A DNA stretch of 64,000 nt, taken from the NCBI RefSeq assembly GCF_024172165.1, contig NZ_JAMZEB010000002.1, forward strand, positions 248,001 through 312,000. Reading direction: 5' to 3'. This stretch comes from Nonomuraea thailandensis. Its GTDB lineage: Bacteria > Actinomycetota > Actinomycetes > Streptosporangiales > Streptosporangiaceae. Both the position numbers and the translations under genes were made by a program. How positions within the stretch are numbered: the first letter of the stretch is position 1; each line of letters starts with the position of its first letter. The notes below the pieces were generated by a model that had not been told where the DNA came from, ran no database searches, and worked only from the letters and a program-made list of their open reading frames with translations. This document shows positions 44,214 through 52,500 of the stretch, one piece after another.

Positions 44214-46639
44214 ACAGGATCGTCGTCGTGGGGTACGGTCCGACGGCTCACCGGCTCGTCGAGACCCTGACGGGCAAGGGCTTCGGCGGCACCGTGACCG
44301 TGATCGGGGAGGAGCCGCGCCCGGCCTACGACCGGGTGCACCTCACCTCGTACCTGTCCGGCACCAGCGCCGAGGACCTCACCTACGAGGTGCCCACCGG
44401 CATCGTCACCCGGCTGAACACCCGCGCCACCGGCATCGACCGGGAGGCCAGGCAGGTCACGCTGGCCGACGGCGGCGCCGAGCCCTACGACGTGCTCGTG
44501 CTGGCCACCGGCTCCGCGCCGTTCGTGCCGCCCGTGCCGGGCGCCGAGCACGCCTACGTCTACCGCACGATCGAGGACCTCGACGCGATCAGGACGGCCG
44601 CCAAGGACGCCGTGGAGGGCATCGTGGTCGGCGGCGGCCTGCTCGGCCTGGAGGCCGCCGACGCGCTGCGGGCGCTCGGGCTCAAGGCGCACATCGTCGA
44701 GATGAGCCCCTGGCTGATGCCGCGCCAGGTCGACGAGGGCGGCGGCTCGGTGCTGAAGTCGCACATCGAGGGGCTCGGGCTGAGCGTGCACGCCGGCGCC
44801 GGCGTGCAGGAGATCGTCACCGACGCCGCCGGCCAGGTGACCGGGCTGCTCAAGCCGGACGGAACCCTGGTGGACGCGCAGGTCGTGGTGTTCTCGGCGG
44901 GCATCAGGCCGCGCGACGAGCTGGCCAGGCAGGCCGGGCTGGAGGTCGGCCCGCGGGGCGGCATCGTGGTCGACTCCGGGATGCTCACCTCCGACCCCTT
45001 CATCTACGCGGTCGGCGAGTGCGCGCTGGCCGGCGGCATGGTGTACGGGCTCGTCGGGCCCTGCAACACGATGGCCGAGGTGGCGGCCGACCGGATCATG
45101 GGCGGGCTCTCGGCGTTCGAGGGCGCCGACATGTCCACGAAGCTCAAGCTGCTGGGCGTCGAGGTGGCGCAGTTCGGAGCCATGGACGGGGCGCTGGACG
45201 TCACCTACATGGACCCGGTGGCCGGGGTCTACAAGAAGCTGTTCATCAGCGACGACGCGCGGACGCTGCTCGGCGGCATCTGCGTGGGCGACGCCTCGCC
45301 GTACACGTCGCTGCGGCCGTTCGTGGGCAAGTCGCTGCCCGCCTCGCCGTCCGACCTGCTGTTCAGCGGGGCCGGGGCGCAGCTCGACCTGCCGGACGAG
45401 GCGCAGGTGTGCTCGTGCAACAACGTGTGCGCGGGCGACATCCGCACGGCCATCGCCGACAAGGGCGTGACCGACGTGCCCGGGCTGAAGGCGTGCACGC
45501 GGGCCGGCACGACCTGCGGGAGCTGCGTGCCGATGCTCAAGCAGCTGCTGGAGAAGTCGGGCGTCGAGGTGAGCAAGGCCCTGTGCGAGCACTTCACGTA
45601 CTCGCGGGCCGAGCTGTTCGACATCGCCCGGGTGCGCGGCGTCACGACGTTCTCCGAGCTCATCACCCAGCACGGGCAGGGCAGGGGCTGCGACATCTGC
45701 AAGCCGGCGGTGGCCTCGATCCTGGCCTCGCTGCACAACGGGCACGTGCTTGAGGGCGAGCGCGCGACCCTCCAGGACACCAACGACAAGTTCCTGGCCA
45801 ACATGCAGAAGAACGGCACGTACTCCGTCGTCCCGCGCATCCCCGGCGGTGAGATCACGCCGGAGAAGCTGATCGTGATCGGCGAGGTGGCCCGCGACTT
45901 CGGCCTCTACACGAAGATCACCGGTGGGCAGCGCATCGACCTGTTCGGCGCGACGGTCGACCAGCTCCCGGCCATCTGGCGGCGGCTGGTGGACGCCGGG
46001 TTCGAGTCGGGGCACGCGTACGGCAAGGCGCTGCGCACCGTGAAGTCCTGCGTGGGCTCGACCTGGTGCCGCTACGGCGTGCAGGACTCGGTGGGCATGG
46101 CCATCGCGCTGGAGCTGCGCTACCGGGGCCTGCGCTCGCCGCACAAGCTCAAGTCGGCCGTCTCCGGCTGCGCCCGCGAGTGCGCGGAGGCCCGGTCGAA
46201 GGACTTCGGCATCATCGCCACCGAGCAGGGCTGGAACCTGTACGTGGGCGGCAACGGCGGCTTCAAGCCCCGCCACGCCGACCTGCTGGCCAACGACCTC
46301 AGCACCGACGACCTGATCAGGACCATCGACCGGTTCCTGATGTTCTACATCCGCACCGCGGACAGGCTGCAACGCACGTCAACCTGGCTCGAGTCGCTGG
46401 AGGGCGGGCTCGACTACCTCCGTGAGGTGATCATGGAAGATTCGCTGGGCATCTGCGCCGACCTCGACGCGCAGATGGACAACCACATCGCGACGTACGC
46501 CGACGAGTGGGCCGCCACGCTGGACGACCCGGAGAAGCTGAGCCGGTTCGTCAGCTTCGTCAACGCCCCCGGCACCCCCGACCCGTCGATCGTGTTCGCC
46601 AGCGAGCGCGGCCAGATCAAGCCGGTGATGGCCCGATGA
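44210..46639 (+). CDS. nirB: nitrite reductase [NAD(P)H] large subunit
   Basis: An 809-aa siroheme enzyme reducing nitrite to ammonium. FAD/NAD(P)H domain at the N-terminus (VVVGYGPTAHRLVETL, VVGGGLLGLEAADALR), BFD [2Fe-2S] domain (VCSCNNVCAGDI..TCGSC, about 400-450), a second Cys pair (RGCDICKP), then siroheme/[4Fe-4S] Cys ligands in SCVGSTWCRYG (about 613-620) and SGCARECAEAR (about 652-657). Full length. Coupled to the upstream flavoprotein and to nirD by ATGA overlaps. Confidence 0.96.
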   Translation: MNRIVVVGYGPTAHRLVETLTGKGFGGTVTVIGEEPRPAYDRVHLTSYLSGTSAEDLTYEVPTGIVTRLNTRATGIDREARQVTLADGGAEPYDVLVLATGSAPFVPPVPGAEHAYVYRTIEDLDAIRTAAKDAVEGIVVGGGLLGLEAADALRALGLKAHIVEMSPWLMPRQVDEGGGSVLKSHIEGLGLSVHAGAGVQEIVTDAAGQVTGLLKPDGTLVDAQVVVFSAGIRPRDELARQAGLEVGPRGGIVVDSGMLTSDPFIYAVGECALAGGMVYGLVGPCNTMAEVAADRIMGGLSAFEGADMSTKLKLLGVEVAQFGAMDGALDVTYMDPVAGVYKKLFISDDARTLLGGICVGDASPYTSLRPFVGKSLPASPSDLLFSGAGAQLDLPDEAQVCSCNNVCAGDIRTAIADKGVTDVPGLKACTRAGTTCGSCVPMLKQLLEKSGVEVSKALCEHFTYSRAELFDIARVRGVTTFSELITQHGQGRGCDICKPAVASILASLHNGHVLEGERATLQDTNDKFLANMQKNGTYSVVPRIPGGEITPEKLIVIGEVARDFGLYTKITGGQRIDLFGATVDQLPAIWRRLVDAGFESGHAYGKALRTVKSCVGSTWCRYGVQDSVGMAIALELRYRGLRSPHKLKSAVSGCARECAEARSKDFGIIATEQGWNLYVGGNGGFKPRHADLLANDLSTDDLIRTIDRFLMFYIRTADRLQRTSTWLESLEGGLDYLREVIMEDSLGICADLDAQMDNHIATYADEWAATLDDPEKLSRFVSFVNAPGTPDPSIVFASERGQIKPVMAR

Positions 46640-46983
46640 ACTGGACCACGATCTGCTCCGTCGACGCGCTGCGGCCGGAGAGCGGCGTCTGCGCCCTGGT
46701 GGAGGGCGTGCAGGTGGCCGTCTTCCTGACCTACGAGGGCGAGCTGTACGCGTTGTCCAACCTCGACCCGTACAGCGGGGCGTACGTGCTCTCGCGCGGC
46801 ATCGTCGGCACCAGGAAGGGCGAGCCCACGGTGGCCTCGCCGCTGCACAAGCAGGTGTACTCGCTGGTGAGCGGGCGTTGCCTGGACGACGAGACGCTGA
46901 CCGTGCCGGTCTACCCCGTGCGGGTGGGAGACGGCGGGCACGTGGAGGTCAGCCTCGAACAGCGGGTGGAGGCGGGCGTCTAG
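46636..46983 (+). CDS. nirD: nitrite reductase small subunit
   Basis: A 115-aa Rieske-fold subunit of NADH-nitrite reductase (TTICSVDALRPESGVCALVEGVQVAVFL..LYALSNLDPYSGAYVLSRGIVGTR..ASPLHKQVYSLVSGRCLDD). Like other NirD proteins it lacks the Rieske C-x-H/C-x2-H cluster ligands. ATGA overlap with nirB. Last gene of the operon, followed by a terminator. Confidence 0.95.
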   Translation: MNWTTICSVDALRPESGVCALVEGVQVAVFLTYEGELYALSNLDPYSGAYVLSRGIVGTRKGEPTVASPLHKQVYSLVSGRCLDDETLTVPVYPVRVGDGGHVEVSLEQRVEAGV

Positions 46984-47006
46984 CGGGCGCCGCCGATCAC
47001 GACGAG

Positions 47007-47039
47007 GCCCAGGCCGCCGGCTCGCACGACGGCCTGGGT
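47007..47039 (+). terminator. terminator of the nitrate operon
   Basis: GCCCAGGCCG / CGGCCTGGGT stem (one G-U pair) with a 13-nt loop, 24 bp beyond the nirD stop. Confidence 0.72.
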
Positions 47040-47045
47040 CGCTTC

Positions 47046-47111
47046 GTCGGTAATCGCCGCGCGACGGCGGGGCCGCTTTTGTCGGCAATCGCTGCGCCGC
47101 GGCGGGGCCGC
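47046..47111. repeat. 31-bp imperfect direct repeat downstream of nirD
   Basis: Two copies, 47046-47076 and 47081-47111 (opening GTCGGYAATCGC), 27 of 31 positions identical, 35-bp period, directly after the nirD terminator. Confidence 0.65.
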
Positions 47112-47114
47112 AGG

Positions 47115-47354
47115 CTACGCTCTGATCTCCACGGCGCTCACTTCGGCCGGAGGGTAGACGTGCGCTCCGCGATGGGCCGCCGGTAACACGCAGCGCCGAT
47201 CGGAGTCGACGCTTTCGCAGCGTTCGGCGTCCTCGCGCTGGGGGAGTGGTTCGGGGTTCGCCCGGGTTCGCGGCACTGGATGGACGCTATCGGCGCTGCC
47301 GTACGCGCTGGTATCGATGGGGCAACGATCACGGCTCTGACCGGTCTCGCCCAT
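47115..47354 (-). CDS. small Cys/His-motif hypothetical protein
   Basis: A 79-aa reading whose C-terminal half (RCESVDSDRRCVLPAAHRGAH) has the C-x8-C-x-L-x-x-x-H-x-G-x-H pattern found in many short actinobacterial proteins, possibly a metal site. The N-terminal 35 residues look less constrained and no strong ribosome site precedes the ATG, so the true start may be internal. Function unknown. Confidence 0.45.
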   Translation of the reverse strand: MGETGQSRDRCPIDTSAYGSADSVHPVPRTRANPEPLPQREDAERCESVDSDRRCVLPAAHRGAHVYPPAEVSAVEIRA

Positions 47355-47459
47355 TCCCGTGAAGCGTTACCGTGAGTAATACCCGGACCAGGTAAAGGGC
47401 TCGTGCGGAGTGGCTAAACCGGGCATTCGCCGCCTACCCGCGGGGGCATCAAAGCGGCC

Positions 47460-48023
47460 ATGAGCAAGATTTCTCAGCGCAGGGCGCTCCTGCTGGCGGC
47501 GATCGTGCCCGCCCTCCTCGTCGCGGGCTGCTCCGCGGGGAACAACACCCAGGCGATGAAGGGCGCGGCCAGCCCTGGCACGCCCACCGACATGGACTCC
47601 ATGTCGCCGGAGGAGACCGACACCTCCCCCGACGCCACGGACACGGCCGAGGCCTCCCCGACGGACACCGCGGGCGGCGGCCAGGCGCAGACGGCCGTCC
47701 AGGGCTTCTTCAGCGCGATCAAGTCCGGGAACGTCGACCAGGTCGTCAACTCCTTCTCCGACGACGCGGTGGCCGCCGTGAACGGCCAGCCCACGGCGGA
47801 GGGCAGCCAGGCGATCCGCACCCTGTTCCAGAAGCAGATGCAGGGCAACGGCATGAAGCAGGCCACGCACACGATCGACGAGTCGCGCACCGCGGGGGAC
47901 GCCGACGCGATCGTCCGCTCGACCAGCAAGCAGGGCAGCGACAACTACCGTGAGCTGTTCGTGCTCACCAAGGACGGCGAGGAGTGGAAGATCTCGCAGT
48001 TCATGAACAACAAGGCGTCCTGA
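47460..48023 (+). CDS. lipoprotein with SnoaL/NTF2-like domain
   Basis: A 187-aa lipoprotein: signal peptide with lipobox LLVAGC, an acidic Thr/Ser/Asp-rich linker (about 30-75) and an NTF2-like fold (AVQGFFSAIKSGNVDQVVNSFSDDAVAAVNG..FVLTKDGEEWKISQFMNN). Such domains bind small ligands or scaffold protein complexes on the cell surface; no enzyme residues can be assigned. Monocistronic. Confidence 0.82.
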   Translation: MSKISQRRALLLAAIVPALLVAGCSAGNNTQAMKGAASPGTPTDMDSMSPEETDTSPDATDTAEASPTDTAGGGQAQTAVQGFFSAIKSGNVDQVVNSFSDDAVAAVNGQPTAEGSQAIRTLFQKQMQGNGMKQATHTIDESRTAGDADAIVRSTSKQGSDNYRELFVLTKDGEEWKISQFMNNKAS

Positions 48024-48173
48024 ACGCTCGAGGGTTCTGAACGGCCCGGGTAGGGGGACGGGGCTGGCGGCGGGTCGGGGGATCGGCCGCCACCTCGGCG
48101 ACGGAATTCCTCCAGCCGGCGCCGGGCCGGAAACCCCGGCCGCAACTAGCCGTATATTGCACGGTTAAGGCGT

Positions 48174-48209
48174 CACATATCCAGAAATAAGCATTTTGTG
48201 TGATATGTG
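48174..48209. promoter_or_regulatory. AT-rich inverted repeat
   Basis: CACATATC (48174-48181) and GATATGTG (48202-48209) form a perfect 8-bp dyad around an AT-rich 20-nt spacer, just beyond the stop of the minus-strand gene at 48212. Terminator or operator; undecided. Unusually AT-rich for the window. Confidence 0.4.
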
Positions 48210-48211
48210 GG

Positions 48212-48505
48212 CTAATTTTGGGTGGTGTCGCCGGGGATCCGGGGATTGATGCGTCGCTGATCCACCAGGGCGAGGTAGACCGCGAAGGCGCCACGGGCCC
48301 ACATCTCCGCCTGTTGCGCGGTCAGCCTGATCTCCTCGCCCTCGTGCGAGACGATCATGTATCCGCCCAGCGGCATCCGCCGCCACGCGACCAATACGTT
48401 CTCGTAAACGAGCACATCGAGCATCGCGGTCAGATATTCACGTCCGGCGGCGGACACGACGCAAGCCTCCTCGCTCCTCGCCGAATTCTCGCCCTTGCCC
48501 GCCAT
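48212..48505 (-). CDS. hypothetical protein
   Basis: A 97-aa protein (AGREYLTAMLDVLVYENVLVAWRRMPLGGYMIVSHEGEEIRLTAQQAEMWARGAFAVYLALVDQRR). Compact alpha/beta pattern with no recognised family, signal peptide or Cys motif. Divergent from the secreted membrane-anchored gene at 48609 with a 103-bp shared promoter gap. Confidence 0.65.
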   Translation of the reverse strand: MAGKGENSARSEEACVVSAAGREYLTAMLDVLVYENVLVAWRRMPLGGYMIVSHEGEEIRLTAQQAEMWARGAFAVYLALVDQRRINPRIPGDTTQN

Positions 48506-48608
48506 TGTGCGCGCCGTTTCGGGAAATGTCGCAGACCTTTGCGGGGACCGGCCGGATTTCGGAGAACCTCCGCCCGGCCGCCGGTGTATCTACACCGGAG
48601 GTGGTCCC

Positions 48609-49337
48609 ATGAAGAAGGTCCTGGCCGCGGTGATCGCGGTGCCCGCCCTGATCGCCGCGCTGGTCGCCGGCGGTGCGCCGGCCGCCGCTACGGGCGGATG
48701 GGCGGTGACGTACCTGGATCCCGCGCCGTCCCGGTTCGAGAGCGGGACGTCGTACGCGCTGGGGTTCTGGGTGCTGCAGCACGGCACCCACCCGTTCGCG
48801 GGGAAGATGGAGCCCGTCGGGCTGCGCCTCACCGAGGAGGGCGGCAGGAGCCTGCTGTTCAGCGGGACGGCGCTGCCGGAGGCCGCGCACTACCTGGCGT
48901 CCGTGGTGGTGCCCGAAGGCGTGTGGAAGGTGGAGGGCGTCCAGGGGCCGTTCCAGCCGTACGAGGTGGGGACGCTCACCGTGCCCGGCGGCCTGCGGAT
49001 CAAGCCCGTGGCGCCCGAGCTCGTGGACGCGATCGGGCAGGGCGGCCACGATTACTGGGGCAAGGTGCGGCCGCCGGGGTTCGAGCCCGGTGACGGGACC
49101 GTGCAGACCGTCCCGATCCCGCCCGCCGCTGTGCCCGCGCCGGTGTCCGCCGTGCCCGCGGTCTCGGCCGCTCCTGAGGGCGCTTCTGGCGGGGTGCCCG
49201 CGTACACGCTGCTCCTGGCCGCCGCAGGTGGCGCGGTGGTGGCGTGGGCGGCCCTGGGACTGCCGGTGGCGCTGCGGCGGCGCAGGGAGGAGGAGCCGGA
49301 TCGCTCGCCGGAGGACAGCATCGTCATTTCTGGGTAG
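48609..49337 (+). CDS. secreted, C-terminally membrane-anchored protein of unknown function
   Basis: A 242-aa type I membrane protein: signal peptide (KKVLAAVIAVPALIAALVAG), an extracytoplasmic beta-rich domain (WAVTYLDPAPSRFESGTSYALGFWVLQHGTHPF..), a Pro/Ala/Val linker, one transmembrane helix (LLAAAGGAVVAWAALGLPVAL) and an RRRREEE cytoplasmic tail. GGAGG lies seven bases before ATG 48609. Actinobacterial proteins of this layout often accompany copper or surface genes, but no partner is present here. Confidence 0.78.
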   Translation: MKKVLAAVIAVPALIAALVAGGAPAAATGGWAVTYLDPAPSRFESGTSYALGFWVLQHGTHPFAGKMEPVGLRLTEEGGRSLLFSGTALPEAAHYLASVVVPEGVWKVEGVQGPFQPYEVGTLTVPGGLRIKPVAPELVDAIGQGGHDYWGKVRPPGFEPGDGTVQTVPIPPAAVPAPVSAVPAVSAAPEGASGGVPAYTLLLAAAGGAVVAWAALGLPVALRRRREEEPDRSPEDSIVISG

Positions 49338-49526
49338 AGGCGGGGGCAGACCGCCGGGGTGCGCTCCCGACGCCCTCTTTCCCGAGCGGCACGCGTCGGG
49401 GGCTCACCTCGGCTCCTTCCCCTCCGGCCTGTGGGTCACGACGAGGCTGCGGCTTTTTCGATTGCCAGACAAATAGTGAAATGTGCGGCAAGGTCGTGGG
49501 GTCGCCGATCTCTGCGAGGTTCATGC

Positions 49527-52500
49527 ATGGACTGGCCCCGCTGTCCCGCTTGCCGCGCCGCCCTGTCCGGCCCGGTGGAGGCCTGCCCCGAGTGCCGGTT
49601 GCTCCTGCACGGGCCCGCCGCCACCGGCTACCTGGAGGTCTCCGCCGCGCTCGCCGAGCTCGAGCGCCGGCGTACCGAGTTGCTGCGGCGGCGGGAGGAG
49701 GCGCTGGCGGGCATGCGAGCGGCCACCGAGGCGCAGGCCGCGCACTCCGCGGTGCCCGCCGCGGTGGCGACGGCTCGCGCATCCGGACGGCCGGAGCCGG
49801 TGGACGTCGTCACCTCCTCAGCCGGGGTGGTGACGGCGGCCGAGACGGTGACGTCCGGGGCCGTGCCGTCTGGCGGGGTGCCGTCTGGCGGGGTGGGGGC
49901 TGGGAGTGCTCCTGCTGCGGAGCGCGGGCGGGGGCCTCGGCGGGATCTGTCGCATCGGGCGGTGCAGAACCTGCTGCTCCTGCTCGGCGGGACCCTGCTG
50001 TCGATCGCGGCGGTGGTGTTCACGCTGGTGAGCTGGCAGGTGCCGGCGCTGCGGGCGCTCACTCTGATCCTGTTCACGGTGGCGGTGCTGGCCGCGCCGT
50101 GGTTGCTGGTGCGACGGCGGCTGGTCGCGACCGCCGAGACGGTGGCGCTGCTCGGGCTCGTGCTGATCCCCCTGGACGGCGTCGCCGTCATGCAGGTGTT
50201 CGACGGTGGCGGGTCCGGCGGGGGTTCCGGGCCGGATCCTCTGTGGGGCTACGCGCTGGGGGCCGCCGCGCTGAGCGTGGTGTGGGCCGTGTACGCGTGG
50301 CGGGCCCCGCTGCGCCTGCCCACACCGGTCGCGATCGTCCTGGCCCAGGTCCCGTTGCCGCTGGCCGCACTGGCGGCCGGGTCGGCAGGGGACGCGACGG
50401 CGCCCGGTCCGGGGTGGGGCGGCGAGGCGCCCGGGCCGGCGTGGCTCGCCGGGGCGCTGGTGGGCACCGCGGCGTTCGACCTGGTCCTGTGGCGGGCGGC
50501 GCGGCGGGCCAGGGTCGCCGCCGAGTACCTGACCACCGCCGTGGCCGGTTCGGTGGCGTGGGCCGGTGGGGTGGGGGTGGCGGCGTTCGTGACGGTGACG
50601 GCGAACGGCGGCTTCGTTCCCCTTCCCGTCGTGCCCGGCTCGGATCCCCGGCCGGCGCTGGCGATCGTGCACCTCATGCCCGCGACGGCCCTCGTGCTCG
50701 GCGCCGCCTCGGTGGTGGCGATCCTGTGGGCGGCCATGACGCGTGGGCGGGCCGCGCGCCTGGTGATCGCCGCCTGTGCCGCGCTCGCCGCGGTGGGGGC
50801 CTGCTGTGCCGTGCCCGCCTCGATCGTGAGCCCGCCGTGGCAGGCCGCGGTCGTCGCAGGCGGGGGCCTGGTGGTCCTGGTCGCCGCACTCCGGCTGCCC
50901 GTGCGGGTGCGGGACGGGGTCCGGGCGGGCGGCGGGATCGCGCTGGCGGTGGCGGCCTGCTGGAAGGCGCACGTGGTGATGACGGTCGCGGTCGGCCCGC
51001 TCGGCTGGCTCACGACGGGCTGGGGAGAGCGCACCGGCCGGGCGTCCGACCTGCTGGCTCCGGGCGTCCGCTGGGACGGCACCGGGGCCGCGCCCGCGGT
51101 GATGGCGGCCGTGACGGTGGGGCTGGCGCTGGCGCCCCCCAAGGGGGAGCTGTGGACGCCGGGGCTGCGCCGTACGCTCTGCCTGGTCGCGGGCTCCTTG
51201 GCCGTGCTCACGGCGCCGGTGGCGGCGGGGATGCCGTACGAGGTGGTCCTCGGCGTGCTCGTGGCCCTGGCCGGCGCGCTCCTGTGGACGGCCGCCGCGT
51301 CGGCGCGCGGGTACGCGGCGCCGTTGTGGCTCGGGGCGTACGCGGCCGGGCTCGTCATGGTCTGGGCGCTGGCCGATCGGGCGGCCGCGGTCGCGGTGAC
51401 GGCCGGGGTGCTGGCCGTGCTGGCGGGCTGTGCCGTGGCCGCCCGGCCGAGGGCCGTGCAGGCCGTGGGAGGCGCCGGGGCGACGCTGGCGGCGGCGGTG
51501 CTGGTCTGGACGCTGTCCGGGAGTGGGATGGCGGCGGCACTGGCGATGCTCGGCGTGCGGGCCGCCACGCTCGTCGTGACCAGGCCGTCGCGCAGGCTGG
51601 CCGCCGCCGTCGTACGGGCCAGGCGGACGGGCGCCACCGTCGCCCTCGGCTTCCTCGACCGGCTGAGCCGGCTGGTACGGCCAGGCGGGCGGACGCCGGC
51701 CGAGGCGGCGGCCGTGGCGGTCGGGCTGGTGGCGCTGGCACAGGTGCCGTTCGGCCCGGAGAACGCGGCCGTCGCGGGATGGACGGGGGAGGCGCCGGCG
51801 CTGCTGCTGGCGATCGGCGCGGTGCTGGCCGCGGCCTCCGCCTGGCGCAGGCCCCGCGGGGCCTGGCGCACCGTGGCGGCGGTCGAGGCGTGCGTGCTGG
51901 CCGTGCTCGCGCCGCTGCCGCTGAGCGGGGCCGTCGTGCCCGCGCTCGTCGGCCCGTACGGCTGGCTGACCCACGCCTGGGCAGGCGCTGCGGAGGGGGC
52001 GCGGGAGGCGCTCAGCCCGGCGGGCTCCTGGCAGGCGCAGCCGCTGCTGATGCCGGTGCTGGTGCTGGCCGCGACCGCCGGCGCGATGGCGGCCTGGGCG
52101 CGCTGGGGCAGGCAGGCCGCCATGGGGGTGGCCGGGATCGCGTTCCCCGTGGCGGCGACGACGCTGCCGGTGGTGGCCGACCTGCCGTATTGGGCGGCGC
52201 TCGCCTTCCTGGTCGCGCTCACGGCCGGGCTGGCGCTCTGGTCGGCGGTGAACCGGTCGGCGGCGGGCGGCGCGAGCCTGTGGACGGCGACGCTGGCCGT
52301 GTCCTGGTCGCTGGCCGACCGTACGGCGACGCTCGCGGTGCTGGCCGCGATCGCGGTGACGGGGCTGCTGTGCGCCGTGCGGGGCAGGGGCTCGCCGGTG
52401 ACGAGCGTGGCCGCCACGGTCACCGGGCTGGCCGTCGGTGCGGAGAGCGTGGCGGCGGCGCTGAGCGGCGGGCTCGGCGAGCCGGACGCGGCGCTGGTCC

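Noticed and set aside
43841..46372. 843-codon minus-strand open frame opposite nirB
   Set aside because: Antisense of the nirB coding frame, with low-complexity composition and no motif.
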